The position numbers were made by a program, and so were the translations under genes. 64,000 nucleotides of DNA from the NCBI RefSeq assembly GCF_019679475.1, contig NZ_JAIEZP010000001.1, positions 1,922,001 to 1,986,000 on the forward strand, given 5' to 3'. Shown here piece by piece: positions 1-8,504 of the stretch. The notes under the pieces are model-generated. The model saw only the letters and a list, made by a program, of their open reading frames with translations. It did not search any database and was not told the origin of the DNA. The DNA is from Hyphomonas sediminis (lineage in GTDB: Bacteria; Pseudomonadota; Alphaproteobacteria; Caulobacterales; Hyphomonadaceae). How positions within the stretch are numbered: position 1 is the first letter of the stretch; each line of letters begins with the position of its first letter.

Positions 1-814
1 GTCCAAGGCCTTCGATACCCAGCGTCACGACATCGCCAGCCTTCAGATATTGCGGTGGATTGCGCGACAGTCCGACGCCGGGCGGTGTGCCGGTGGAGAT
101 CACGTCGCCGGGTTGGAGGCTCATGAACTGCGATAGATAGCTGACGATGTGGGCAACGCTGAAAATCATGGTTGAGGAGGAGCCCCGCTGCATCGGAGCG
201 CCATTCACGTCCAGCCACATGGAGAGGTTCTGCGGATCGGGCACCTCGTCACGGGTGACCAGGTAGGGGCCGATCGGGCCAAACGTATCGCAGCTTTTGC
301 CTTTCACCCACTGCCCGGTGCCTTCCAGCTGGAAGGCACGTTCGGACACATCATGGATGACGCAATAGCCCGCAACATGGTCCATCGCCTCGGCTTCACT
401 TACATATTTGGCCGCTTTGCCGATCACGACACCCAGTTCGACTTCCCAGTCGGTCTTCTGGGAGCGGCGCGGAATTTCCAGATTGTCATTAGGCCCACAA
501 ATCGCGCTGGTCGCCTTGAAGAACACGACCGGTTCTGCAGGCACATCTGCGCCTGTTTCGGCGGCATGGTCAGCATAGTTAAGACCGATACAGATGAATT
601 TACCGACATTGGCCACGCAAGGGCCGATCCGGCTGGCCGCAGGGAGTTCGGGAAAACTCGTCAGGTCTACCTGGCCAAGTTGCGAGAAGACGGCGTCGGA
701 AAGCGCCAGGCCGTCCCAGTCGTCCACCAAGTCGCTGACATCGCGAAGTGTGCCGTCGGGTGTGAGCACGGCGGGTTTCTCGCGTCCCTGTGGTCCGACT
801 CTTAAAAGCTTCAT
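1..814 (-). CDS. 2,4-diketo-3-deoxy-L-fuconate hydrolase (FAH family), 3' end cut by window edge
   Basis: Fumarylacetoacetate-hydrolase-fold enzyme, probably the last step of oxidative L-fucose breakdown, splitting 2,4-diketo-3-deoxy-L-fuconate into pyruvate and L-lactate in the cytoplasm. Reading from the ATG at 814 gives 271 residues up to the edge; the family is about 280-285 long, so only the last dozen or so residues are missing. Visible FAH signatures are GLNYADHA (about residues 77-84), WEVELGVVIG with acidic metal ligands (123-132), KGKSCDTFGPIGP (from 171) and TGTPPGVG (241-248). It lies 11 nt after the SDR gene on the same strand with a GGAG-type ribosome site inside the gap. The substrate comes from the neighbours; ureidoglycolate lyase-type names for the same family are the main alternative. 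Confidence 0.85.
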   Translation of the reverse strand, partial: MKLLRVGPQGREKPAVLTPDGTLRDVSDLVDDWDGLALSDAVFSQLGQVDLTSFPELPAASRIGPCVANVGKFICIGLNYADHAAETGADVPAEPVVFFKATSAICGPNDNLEIPRRSQKTDWEVELGVVIGKAAKYVSEAEAMDHVAGYCVIHDVSERAFQLEGTGQWVKGKSCDTFGPIGPYLVTRDEVPDPQNLSMWLDVNGAPMQRGSSSTMIFSVAHIVSYLSQFMSLQPGDVISTGTPPGVGLSRNPPQYLKAGDVVTLGIEGLG

Positions 815-825
815 TGCTTCAACTC

Positions 826-1563
826 CTAATTTGTCCAGCCGCCGTCGACGATGTGAATTGCGCCGGTGGTGAAGGCGGCTTCGTCCGAAGCGAGGTAAAC
901 GGCGAGGTGGGCGATTTCTTCCGCTGTGCCGAGGCGGCCCATCGGTTGCCGCGAGATGAACATGTTGCGCGCTGTCTCGTAGTCGCCCTGCGCCGACATG
1001 CGGCCCTGCAGGGACGGTGTATCCACCGTTCCCGGACAGATCGCATTGCAACGAATGCCGCGCGCGGCATAGTCGGCGGCGATGCCTTTGGTAAGCCCGA
1101 TAACGCCAGCTTTGGTCGCGCCATAGGCAAACCGGTTTGGCGCGCCTGTTACGCTGGAAGCGACAGAACTCATGTTCAAGATCACGCCGCCGCTGCGGGC
1201 CAGCATATTGGGCAAGACGGCTCGAGAGGTTTCGTACATGGATGTGAGATTGATCAGCAGCGAGCGATCCCAATCCTCCCGCCCGCAATCTTCTATCGTT
1301 CCGTGGTGAACCCATCCGGCAACATTGAAGAGGATATCAAGGTCTTTCGCGGCTCCAACCGTCGCCGCAATGGCGGCCGGGTCGGTCACGTCCAGAACCC
1401 GGGTTTCAATATTCGGTGTTCTATTCAGGCCGGCCAATGCGTCTGCGCTGATATCCGTCGCAATCACCTTGGCGCCTTCACGCGCGAACGCTTCCGCGGA
1501 GGCGCGGCCGATGCCGGCTCCTGCGGCGGTGATCAGTGCTTTTTTTCCGGAGAGCCGGCCCAT
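826..1563 (-). CDS. 2-keto-3-deoxy-L-fuconate dehydrogenase (SDR family)
   Basis: Classical short-chain dehydrogenase of 245 residues, likely oxidising 2-keto-3-deoxy-L-fuconate to the 2,4-diketo acid with NAD. Seen: cofactor loop TAAGAGIG (12-19), NVAG (80-83), catalytic Ser in MSSVASS (131-137), and the Y147-x3-K151 pair in YGATK. The N-terminus resembles the DHRS6-like branch to which known KDF dehydrogenases belong. The frame is open further upstream, but the ATG at 1563 gives the normal SDR start and sits 1 nt after the stop of the lactonase gene, so translation is coupled. Family assignment is firm; substrate is inferred from the operon. Confidence 0.88.
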   Translation of the reverse strand: MGRLSGKKALITAAGAGIGRASAEAFAREGAKVIATDISADALAGLNRTPNIETRVLDVTDPAAIAATVGAAKDLDILFNVAGWVHHGTIEDCGREDWDRSLLINLTSMYETSRAVLPNMLARSGGVILNMSSVASSVTGAPNRFAYGATKAGVIGLTKGIAADYAARGIRCNAICPGTVDTPSLQGRMSAQGDYETARNMFISRQPMGRLGTAEEIAHLAVYLASDEAAFTTGAIHIVDGGWTN

Positions 1564-1564
1564 G

Positions 1565-2407
1565 TCAGAATTCCGATTTGCTGAGATAAATGCGTTTCGC
1601 GTTGCCCGCCCACACCGCTTCACGATGCTCCGGGAAGAGACGATCTATAATGCGCTCGCTCTGGGCGGCCCATCCTGAATAGCTGCCCGCGAGGTTCAGC
1701 ACCGGCCAGTCGCTGCCCCACAGCACACGGTGCGGTCCAAAGCAGTTTCGCACATGCCGGGCAATTTCGCCGATGGCCTCGTCGCTGGTTCGATGGCCGG
1801 CTTCCGTAAGCAATCCTGAAAATTTGCAGGCGACGTTGGGGCGTTTGGCAAGCGCTGCGATGTCGGCAAACCATTGCGCCAGATCGCCAGTATCGATGCG
1901 CGGCTTCCCGGCATGATTGAGGACGATCTGCAGCGACGGGTGCTGGTCGGCCAGCTGCGTCATAACGGGGATCAGGTCTGCGCGGGCGTGTCCGTCAAGC
2001 ACTAGGCCGCACTGGGCCATTTGGTCCAGCAAGGGGACGAAATCGCGCCTGAGTATCCAGCCCGGGTCCGGCACGTCCGCGATCATGGGGCGAAGGCCAA
2101 CCACTCGCGGATCATCCGAACGCCGCTCGATTTCGATGGTGGCATCGGCCGCTTCAAAGTCCACCCAGCCAACTACCCCCGCGACGCGTTCATCTGTGGC
2201 GGCGGTCGCAAGGAGGAAATCTGTTTCTGCGGCAGTCGCGGCGGCCTGGACGAGGATCGTTCCGGTAACCCGGGCAGCGCTAGCCTGCGCCCAGGCGTCA
2301 TCGACGGCGTAGTCCCGATGGATAGCGCCGAGATCCGGCGTCATCCAATCATAGTCGCCCCGCGCAAGGGTCCAGATATGCATATGGGAGTCGATGCGCT
2401 CGATCAT
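1565..2407 (-). CDS. L-fuconolactonase (amidohydrolase superfamily)
   Basis: Metal-dependent amidohydrolase of 280 residues (COG3618 type), expected to open L-fucono-1,5-lactone to L-fuconate. The N-terminal metal motif DSHMHIW supplies His8 and His10, a WVDFE stretch follows in the middle, and WGSDWPV near the C-terminus gives the conserved late Asp. The start at 2407 is chosen because the protein then begins immediately before the HxH motif and the ATG overlaps the TGA of the upstream aldo/keto reductase by 4 nt. It is the third gene of the fucose operon. Lactonases for other sugars share the family, so the exact lactone is inferred from the neighbours. Confidence 0.85.
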   Translation of the reverse strand: MIERIDSHMHIWTLARGDYDWMTPDLGAIHRDYAVDDAWAQASAARVTGTILVQAAATAAETDFLLATAATDERVAGVVGWVDFEAADATIEIERRSDDPRVVGLRPMIADVPDPGWILRRDFVPLLDQMAQCGLVLDGHARADLIPVMTQLADQHPSLQIVLNHAGKPRIDTGDLAQWFADIAALAKRPNVACKFSGLLTEAGHRTSDEAIGEIARHVRNCFGPHRVLWGSDWPVLNLAGSYSGWAAQSERIIDRLFPEHREAVWAGNAKRIYLSKSEF

Positions 2408-3393
2408 GGTACCGGCGCCCCGGCAGCAATCAGGCCTTTGTCTTTCAGCTCTGTCCAAAGCGCTGGGTCGATATCATCGTCCGTCCACGCCTTTATCTGG
2501 CGGACCTGCTCGGCAGACCGCGCACCGGGGATAACAGACGCGACCGCTGGATGTGCAGCGCAGAATTTGAGGGCCGCTGCGGGTAGTGTCGTGCCGTGCG
2601 CCTCGCAAATCCGGCGAAGTTCCGCTGCTCGATTGACGGCCCATTCGGGCGCGGCTGCGTAGTCGTAATATAACGGTTCGTTTCCAGAGGCCGCAAGCAG
2701 GCCGGAATTGAACGCGCCACCGACAATGATGCGCACGCCGCTGCGATGGCATTCATCCAGGAAGGTCAACGATTTCTCGTGTTCCAGCAATGTGTATCGT
2801 CCGGCGATCAACAGCGCATCGAGATCAAAGTGCTCAAGCACTTCACGGCAAACGTCCAGCTCATTGACGCCAAGGCCAATCCAGCGGGTTTTGCCCTCCC
2901 ACTTCATGGCTGCCATTTCCGGCAGGGCTTCTTCCAGTGCCTGTGAGAATATTTGGGGGTGTGCGTCGCCATGCGTCATCCGGCCAATGTCATGCAGGAG
3001 GAGAATATCGACTGAAGGGACGCCAAGGCGCGCCTGGCTGCCTTCGAATGCGCTGCGTATGCCGTGGGCGGAATAATCGAACACCGGAATGTTCGGAGCC
3101 GGGGAAACGAAGCCATTCTCAGGGATGGGGCGCGAGCCGGCAGGCTCCAGGCGGCGGCCCACTTTGGTGGAGATTTTCGGATTGATGCAGTTTTGCCAGG
3201 TATGGGCGCCGACGCGCTGCTCGCTGAGGCCATGGCCATAATAGGGGGCCGTGTCGACATAGCAGAAGCTTGCAGCGTCTGCCGCCGTCAGGATAGCCTC
3301 TGCTTCTGCATCGGAAATGGCGGAATACAGATTGCCCAGCCCCGCCGCGCCGAGGCCGAATTTCGGCAACTGCATGGGGGGCGGCGGCATCAT
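2404..3393 (-). CDS. L-fucose dehydrogenase (aldo/keto reductase)
   Basis: Aldo/keto reductase of 329 residues, the probable first enzyme of the pathway, oxidising L-fucose to L-fuconolactone with NAD(P). The AKR barrel is recognisable from the N-terminal FGLGAAGLGNL strand, DTAPYYGHGLSE with the catalytic Asp and Tyr, the DILLLHDIG strand, and the C-terminal cofactor site VIPGARSAEQV. This is the arrangement of D-threo-aldose/L-fucose dehydrogenases. The start codon overlaps the stop of the dehydratase gene (TGATG) and its own stop overlaps the lactonase start (ATGA), so the operon is tightly coupled. Galactose or another 6-deoxy sugar as substrate cannot be excluded from sequence. Confidence 0.85.
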   Translation of the reverse strand: MMPPPPMQLPKFGLGAAGLGNLYSAISDAEAEAILTAADAASFCYVDTAPYYGHGLSEQRVGAHTWQNCINPKISTKVGRRLEPAGSRPIPENGFVSPAPNIPVFDYSAHGIRSAFEGSQARLGVPSVDILLLHDIGRMTHGDAHPQIFSQALEEALPEMAAMKWEGKTRWIGLGVNELDVCREVLEHFDLDALLIAGRYTLLEHEKSLTFLDECHRSGVRIIVGGAFNSGLLAASGNEPLYYDYAAAPEWAVNRAAELRRICEAHGTTLPAAALKFCAAHPAVASVIPGARSAEQVRQIKAWTDDDIDPALWTELKDKGLIAAGAPVP

Positions 3394-4694
3394 CAGGCTA
3401 CGGACTCCTCAACCCAGACTTTTCCATTGGGGAAGGAATGATCGGCTATGCTCTGCGGCCAGAGGTCAACGGAGTAGCCTGGCGCGAGCGGAGCCATATA
3501 ACGCCCACTGCGGATTTCAATTGGGTTGCGGAAATGCTGGTGAAGATGAGCAGCGTGCTCAATCACCCGCCCCTCCATCGTTCCGGAAATGCAAACATAA
3601 TCGATCATCGAAAGATGCTGCACATATTCGCAAAGGCCAACGCCGCCGGCATGTGGGCAAACGGGAATGCCCGCCTTGTCTGCCATCAGCATCACGGCGA
3701 TCACTTCGTTGACACCAGCGAGGCGGCAGGAGTCGATCTGGCAGAATCCAATCGCCTGCGCCTGCAAGAATTGCTTGAACATCACCTTGTTGTGCGCGTG
3801 CTCCCCAGTCGCCAGCTGGATCGGCGCCACCTGGCGGGCGATTTCTTTGTGGCCCAGAACATCATCGGGGCTCGTGGGTTCTTCCACCCAGTAGATGTCG
3901 TAGGGCGCGATTGCTTCGATGGCCGTGACGGCTTGGTCGATGTTCCAGACCTGGTTTGCGTCGACGCTGAGTTTCACGTCGTTTCCGAGGGTTTCCCGAA
4001 ACAGCGCGCACCGGCGAACGTCGGTCGCAAGGTCGCCGCCTACCTTGATCTTGAAGTGGCGCCAACCATCCGCATACGCGCCTTTCAAAAGTTGTACGAT
4101 TTGGGCATCGGAATACCCGATCCAGCCTGCCGATGTCGTATAGGCCGGGTATCCCTCTTTGAGGAGGCGTTCTATTCGGGCGGCCTTTCCTGGCGCCTGC
4201 GCCGTGAGCCGGGCAAGGGCTTCTTCCTTGCTGAGGAAATCCGTGATGTGCCGGAAATCTATAGCGGATACGATCTGCTGCGGTGTCATGTCGGCAACAT
4301 AGCGCCAGAGCGGTTTGCGAGCGCGTTTGGCCAGTGCATCCCAAACGGCATTGATCAGGGCTGCGGCGGCCAGGTGCACGACACCTTTTTCGGGCCCGAG
4401 CCAGCGATACTGGCTGTCATTAAGCACAAGGCGCGATGCAAGGCTGAGATCGGCTTCAAACTCATCCAGGCTGCGCCCGATAAGGTGCTTACCCAGTCCT
4501 TCAATGGCGGCAACGCAAAGGTCATTGCCTCGGCCAATCGTAAATGTCAGGCCGTTTCCATCCGGATCGCCACCACTCATTCTTAAGGTCGCATACGCGC
4601 AAGAATAGTCCGGGTCCGGATTCATGGCATCGGAGCCGTGGCTTTCCCGTGATGTGGGGAAGCGGATGTCGTGTGCTTCAATGCGTTCTATCAT
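3393..4694 (-). CDS. fucD: L-fuconate dehydratase (enolase superfamily)
   Basis: Enolase-superfamily dehydratase of 433 residues converting L-fuconate to 2-keto-3-deoxy-L-fuconate. All catalytic positions can be read: KIK with Lys215 and Lys217, metal ligands Asp245 (in DANQVWN), Glu271/272 (EEPTSPDD) and Glu298 (TGEHAH), and the acid/base His348 (CPHAGG). Length and motif spacing fit the FucD subgroup, which is the diagnostic gene that turns the neighbouring general-family enzymes into a fucose pathway. First gene of the minus-strand operon; a GGAG-type ribosome site lies about 9 nt upstream of the ATG at 4694, and the long upstream region carries a probable operator. Confidence 0.92.
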   Translation of the reverse strand: MIERIEAHDIRFPTSRESHGSDAMNPDPDYSCAYATLRMSGGDPDGNGLTFTIGRGNDLCVAAIEGLGKHLIGRSLDEFEADLSLASRLVLNDSQYRWLGPEKGVVHLAAAALINAVWDALAKRARKPLWRYVADMTPQQIVSAIDFRHITDFLSKEEALARLTAQAPGKAARIERLLKEGYPAYTTSAGWIGYSDAQIVQLLKGAYADGWRHFKIKVGGDLATDVRRCALFRETLGNDVKLSVDANQVWNIDQAVTAIEAIAPYDIYWVEEPTSPDDVLGHKEIARQVAPIQLATGEHAHNKVMFKQFLQAQAIGFCQIDSCRLAGVNEVIAVMLMADKAGIPVCPHAGGVGLCEYVQHLSMIDYVCISGTMEGRVIEHAAHLHQHFRNPIEIRSGRYMAPLAPGYSVDLWPQSIADHSFPNGKVWVEESVA

Positions 4695-5063
4695 TCAGGA
4701 GGCTCCGGTCGGTTAGTCGATTGTGTCGAGCTGCTGAGCGCGGGAGAGGGGGGGCGGCGGCACAACGCCCGGGAAAATTGGGAGGCGGCGATCCCTGAGC
4801 GCCCGACCGCCAGTCGAGGCGGACTCGAGCCGACGGGGCACAGCTTGGGCTGATCCTCATGTTTTCCTCCCTTCGGGTGCCTCTTTGCGGGCGCCTTCTG
4901 GATCCGAGTTAAGCAAATTGCGTTTCATATGCAAGTATAATGATTGTATATGAACTTGAATGACCTCGCGGCAGGTGGCCAAATCATGTGTCTGGCAATG
5001 TGAGGCATGCCATGCCAACCACCCGGCTAAACGCACGGGGTAAAAATGATCAGGAGGAATGAA
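4695..5063. other. divergent control region between fucose operon and mutarotase
   Basis: The 369 bases between the dehydratase start and the mutarotase start hold no convincing gene. The left half (about 4700-4880) is GC-rich. The right half is AT-rich and carries the inverted repeat listed at 4922-4955, with a TATAAT-like element at 4936-4941 reading towards the mutarotase. No tRNA-like fold was recognised here. Confidence 0.6.
4922..4955. promoter_or_regulatory. candidate operator of the fucose genes (inverted repeat)
   Basis: GTTTCATATGCAA at 4922-4934 is facing its near reverse complement TTGTATATGAAC at 4944-4955, 9 nt apart. A second copy of the left arm, GTTTCATATGTAA, lies at 6214-6226 upstream of the IclR gene. 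Sharing between the regulator's own promoter and the catabolic promoter suggests binding by the IclR (or the nearby TetR) protein. The sequence similarity is seen; the binding is inferred. Confidence 0.5.
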
Positions 5064-5393
5064 ATGCAGCGCAGGGCGATGATCATCCGGCTCAATCCGG
5101 AACAGAAGGAAGAGTATAAGCGCCTCCACGCCAATGCGTGGCCTTCAATTCTGAAACAGATCACCTCAAGCAATATCCGCAATTACAGCATCTTCCTGCG
5201 CGAGCCAGAAAACCTACTTGTCGGCCTATTCGAATATCATGGTACAGACTATGAGGCCGACATGAAGGCCATGGCGGAAGACCCCGAAACGCAGCGCTGG
5301 TGGGCGTTGACCGATCCTTGTCAAACGCCGCTGGAGTCAGTGGGGGCTGATGAATGGTGGGCGCCGATGGAAGAAGTTTTCCATCACGATTAA
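5064..5393 (+). CDS. L-rhamnose/L-fucose mutarotase (RhaM-type)
   Basis: Small dimeric alpha/beta barrel mutarotase of 109 residues (COG3254 type) that interconverts sugar anomers, feeding the beta/alpha form required by the dehydrogenase. Typical features are the opening AMIIRLNPEQKEEYKRLHA with its conserved His, a central YSIFLRE strand, and the C-terminal WWALTDPCQ-x(n)-WWAPMEEVFH segment. The ATG at 5064 is preferred over the in-frame ATG at 5046 because a perfect AGGAGG (5052-5057) stands 6 nt before it. Divergent from the catabolic operon and convergent, with a 4 nt gap, with the IclR gene. Confidence 0.88.
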   Translation: MQRRAMIIRLNPEQKEEYKRLHANAWPSILKQITSSNIRNYSIFLREPENLLVGLFEYHGTDYEADMKAMAEDPETQRWWALTDPCQTPLESVGADEWWAPMEEVFHHD

Positions 5394-5397
5394 CGCG

Positions 5398-6174
5398 TCA
5401 GCGAGGCGGCGGCGCCGGCCGGCCAAGAGCTGCGGAGATGCGCTGCGCTGCTTCGACAACCAGGTTGGGAGCTTCTCCCAGTGAGACGCGCGCGCGGCGC
5501 GTTACGACAAAGGGAACTGTCAGGCTCGCGACAGCACTGCTGCTGATGGCATTGAATATAGGCGCGCTGATGTCTGTAACGCCGTCCACCATGCGCGAAG
5601 GCATGCTGACGAAGCCCTGTTCTCGAACCTGCTTTGTCTGGGCGTAAAGCGCATCCAGCTCTTCCTGGCTAGCGCCGGCGGCTTTTAAGTCTTCCAGCAT
5701 CTTGGCTTCCTGGACCGGTGACGCAAAGGCAAAGAGTACGATGCCGGAAGCAGATTTCATGATGGATCGGCGGTGCCCTAGGCGTACGCTGAAGCCCACA
5801 TCGTCGGGACTTTCCGTCCGCGCAATGACGACTATCTGATCTGCGCTGACAACAGCCAGCTGGATCGACTGCATCATGCGGGCAGCCAGGGTCGACATTT
5901 CGGGCAGGGCGGCTTCATGCAGGTCCATCTTCGGCGGCGAGCGCATGCCCACTTCGAATAGGCGGTTTGAAAGCTGCAGCTTTTCCGGGTCGTCGGTACG
6001 CTCAACATACCCGCGCATTTCCAACACGACGACCATTCGGTAGATTTCGCTGCGTGATCGCCCGATATGCCGCGCAATGTCGGAAATCGACTGCGGCGTA
6101 CGCAGGCTGGCGAGACACTCCAGAATATCGAGCCCCTTTTCAAGGGCGGGGGCTTTGTAGGGGGCTTCGGTCAT
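5398..6174 (-). CDS. IclR family transcriptional regulator, probable fucose regulator
   Basis: IclR-type regulator of 258 residues: N-terminal winged helix-turn-helix (about residues 8-70; SISDIARHIGRSRSEIYRMV is the recognition part) and a C-terminal effector-binding domain with the usual SASGIVLFAF helix and the late VASLTVPF strand. IclR proteins of sugar-acid loci usually respond to a pathway intermediate. It sits between the catabolic and import halves of the fucose cluster; its promoter carries a motif shared with the catabolic promoter (4922-4955 and 6214-6226) and a perfect 13-nt palindrome. Family certain; role inferred. Confidence 0.88.
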   Translation of the reverse strand: MTEAPYKAPALEKGLDILECLASLRTPQSISDIARHIGRSRSEIYRMVVVLEMRGYVERTDDPEKLQLSNRLFEVGMRSPPKMDLHEAALPEMSTLAARMMQSIQLAVVSADQIVVIARTESPDDVGFSVRLGHRRSIMKSASGIVLFAFASPVQEAKMLEDLKAAGASQEELDALYAQTKQVREQGFVSMPSRMVDGVTDISAPIFNAISSSAVASLTVPFVVTRRARVSLGEAPNLVVEAAQRISAALGRPAPPPR

Positions 6175-6187
6175 CGTCTTATCTGAG

Positions 6188-6227
6188 TGTATATGCTAAA
6201 ATTTAGCTTTTGTGTTTCATATGTAAA
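6188..6227. promoter_or_regulatory. control region of the IclR gene with palindrome and shared motif
   Basis: Three elements are packed upstream of the IclR start: TGTATATG (6188-6195), the perfect palindrome GCTAAAATTTAGC (6195-6207) and GTTTCATATGTAAA (6214-6227). The first and last resemble the two arms of the repeat at 4922-4955. This fits autoregulation combined with control of the catabolic operon. No footprint is available, so this is inference from sequence. Confidence 0.45.
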
Positions 6228-6286
6228 TCAAGTGTCCCGGCCTGTCCCGGAATATTTGAACGCGAGCGGGTTCGTAAATGCTCGCT

Positions 6287-7021
6287 TCAGCCCTTTGCGG
6301 CGCAGGCATCGTAGGATTTAAGGACCAGCCTGGCTGCAATCTCTGCGGCCTCCACGCCCTTGGCGATTTCGTCCGCCAGTTTGCGCTTGGCGGGGGCTTC
6401 GGCCCATCGCTCATGGGGGAGGACGAGGCATTCCACCATCATCGCGGCCAGCAGATCCGGCACATAGTCCGTCGCGCGGTCCAGCTTGTATTCCTGGCAA
6501 ATATAATCCGCATACACGCTTTTCTGTCCGTGCTCGTAAATCGCCCAGGCAAACGCGAACTCCCGGTCATGACGCAATCCGCGCCACATGGCGGCGTGCG
6601 GTTGCCCGGCATTCTTCCGCACGGCGGCATAGGTCATTGCTTCGTCACGGAAGAAGTCAAAGAAGGTTTTGGCAGGCTGCGCCGCCAGCGCATGTTCCCG
6701 CAATTCTTCAACCGCATTTTCGGCGAGAACGGTCGCCAGGTCATTCTTGGAATTGAAGTGCATGAACAAGGTGGTGACGTGAATGTCTGCCGCGTCCGCA
6801 ATGTTCTGCATGGTGGTCGCAGAAAAGCTCGACTTCAGGAACAGATCCGAGGCGGCGCGCAGGATCTTCGTGCGGGTTTTCCGGCGGCGCTCTGTGCGGC
6901 GAGGATATTTTACGTCGGCATTGTTTTCAGCGGACATCATCTGCTCAGGCGTTGGCTTTTCCGTTTGCGGGGATTTTGCCATGTTCAATTCTCTCGCCGG
7001 GGCACTCGTGTCATTGTTCAT
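6287..7021 (-). CDS. TetR family regulator, last gene of the fucose import operon
   Basis: TetR-type regulator of 244 residues with an unusually long charged N-terminal extension before the helix-turn-helix (about residues 50-95; TMQNIADAADIHVTTLFMHF holds the recognition helix). The C-terminal ligand domain is not assignable to a known effector. It starts 24 nt after the symporter stop on the same strand, so it is probably co-transcribed with receptor and symporter and could restrain their expression. In-frame ATGs further in (for example before AKSPQ) could shorten the extension. Ligand unknown. Confidence 0.85.
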   Translation of the reverse strand: MNNDTSAPARELNMAKSPQTEKPTPEQMMSAENNADVKYPRRTERRRKTRTKILRAASDLFLKSSFSATTMQNIADAADIHVTTLFMHFNSKNDLATVLAENAVEELREHALAAQPAKTFFDFFRDEAMTYAAVRKNAGQPHAAMWRGLRHDREFAFAWAIYEHGQKSVYADYICQEYKLDRATDYVPDLLAAMMVECLVLPHERWAEAPAKRKLADEIAKGVEAAEIAARLVLKSYDACAAKG

Positions 7022-7045
7022 AATCTAGGGTGGAGCGGCAGCAGA

Positions 7046-8494
7046 TCAAAGTGGTCCAGCCCGCCGTTGGGCCAGTGTTTCGACCGCTGATTCGTGATCA
7101 CTCCTAGATACAGGATAAAAGCTCATGAAGATGAGCGCTGTCGTTGTGAAGATAAAGGTCGCAATTGTCAGCGCAAGTGCCAGATTGTCGACCGTAGACT
7201 GTGCGACTGCGCCCGGTTTTGCGTCATCAGGAAACCCGACCAATGTGAGCATCAGCCCAGACATCAGCACGCCCATGCCCGATACGGTCTTGCCGATAAA
7301 GGTTGCCGCTGAAAACAGGAGGCCTTCGGACTGGCGGCCGGTGGTGAGCTGGATCTGGTCCGTGGCATCGGCAATCATCGAAGCTGTCAGGATCGAGGCA
7401 GCAACCACCGACATCGATACGAACGCCTGGAAGGCGAACAACAGCGGCAGCAGATTCGCTGCGCCGTTTGCCGGAAAAAAGCCGGACAGCCGGAGAGCAA
7501 CAGGCGCCACAATTCCCAGCAGCGTTACGGAGAATAGCGCCAGCGTTGTCCACTTCTTTCCAAATACTTTGGAGAGCGGCAGCGCAATCACCAGCGCCAG
7601 GATTACGCCGAGCAGTCCTGAGGATGTCAGTACCGCGATCTGATCGCCATTCAACTGCCAGAAGTAGGTCTGCATATAGATTGTCAGCGCTGCATAAAGG
7701 CCGCCGCCCATGGAGCCGAAAATGCTCCCGATAAAGATCGGTGCATTGACGCGGTGAAACAGCGTTCCGGCCATTTCTTTGAGTGTTTGGAGCAGCGATT
7801 TCCGCTCCGGTCGGGGAGGGGTAAGAAGGCTGGAAATGCGATTGTGCGTGCCGATGCTGGATATGAAAATCGCAATTGCCATCAGCGGCGCTGCGATCCA
7901 GGCATAGGTGTGGTATCCTGTCTGGTCGAGTAGGCCGCCCGTCGAGGCCGCATCATCAGAGAAGATGGTGCTGAACACGAAGATGCCCATGGCGATGCCG
8001 CCGGCAACTCCGAAGAAGTAGCGGTAGGATACGAGTTCTGTGCGCTCGTGGTAATCCTGCGTGAATTCCGCCAGAAGTGCTGTGGACGGAATTTCGTAGA
8101 TGCCAATGAAGGTGCGTGTGATCGATGTCATCACCAGCAGATAGGCAAACAACATGACGTGCGAGGCCCCCGCAGGCGGGAACCAAAGCAGCATGTAGAA
8201 GATCGCAACTGGGATGACGGAGGCATACATGAAGGGATGCCGCCGCCCCCATTTGCTGCGAAAATTATCAGACCACTGACCTACCACCGGGTCCAGAATG
8301 GCGTCCACGACCATGGCAAGCATGATCGCGGCGCCGACCCAGGCTGCTGGCAGGCCCAGAACCTGATTGTAGTAGATCATCAGAAGGGCGTTGAAACCAT
8401 GGTCCTTGATACCAAACGCTATGGTTCCAACCCCGTAGATGAGCTTGGTGCTCCAGGGGAGTTTTTTTGCCTTGCTGGTCACCGGTTCAGCCAT
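7046..8494 (-). CDS. GPH-family sugar:cation symporter (MFS)
   Basis: Twelve-helix inner membrane carrier of 482 residues of the glycoside-pentoside-hexuronide:cation symporter type (MelB-like). The first helices carry LIYGVGTIAFGIKDHG and the cation-site region DAILDPVVGQWSDNF, followed by the family's RSKWGRRHPFM loop. It begins 10 nt after the receptor gene's stop, so both are one operon: receptor across the outer membrane, symporter across the inner membrane. L-fucose or a fucosylated oligosaccharide is the likely cargo from context; sequence alone does not fix the substrate. Confidence 0.87.
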   Translation of the reverse strand: MAEPVTSKAKKLPWSTKLIYGVGTIAFGIKDHGFNALLMIYYNQVLGLPAAWVGAAIMLAMVVDAILDPVVGQWSDNFRSKWGRRHPFMYASVIPVAIFYMLLWFPPAGASHVMLFAYLLVMTSITRTFIGIYEIPSTALLAEFTQDYHERTELVSYRYFFGVAGGIAMGIFVFSTIFSDDAASTGGLLDQTGYHTYAWIAAPLMAIAIFISSIGTHNRISSLLTPPRPERKSLLQTLKEMAGTLFHRVNAPIFIGSIFGSMGGGLYAALTIYMQTYFWQLNGDQIAVLTSSGLLGVILALVIALPLSKVFGKKWTTLALFSVTLLGIVAPVALRLSGFFPANGAANLLPLLFAFQAFVSMSVVAASILTASMIADATDQIQLTTGRQSEGLLFSAATFIGKTVSGMGVLMSGLMLTLVGFPDDAKPGAVAQSTVDNLALALTIATFIFTTTALIFMSFYPVSRSDHESAVETLAQRRAGPL

Positions 8495-8504
8495 GGTCTG
8501 ATGG

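Noticed and set aside
4695-5063. tRNA-like or attenuator structure in the fucose control region
   Set aside because: No cloverleaf arms or T-loop sequence and no terminator-like hairpin with T-run were found.
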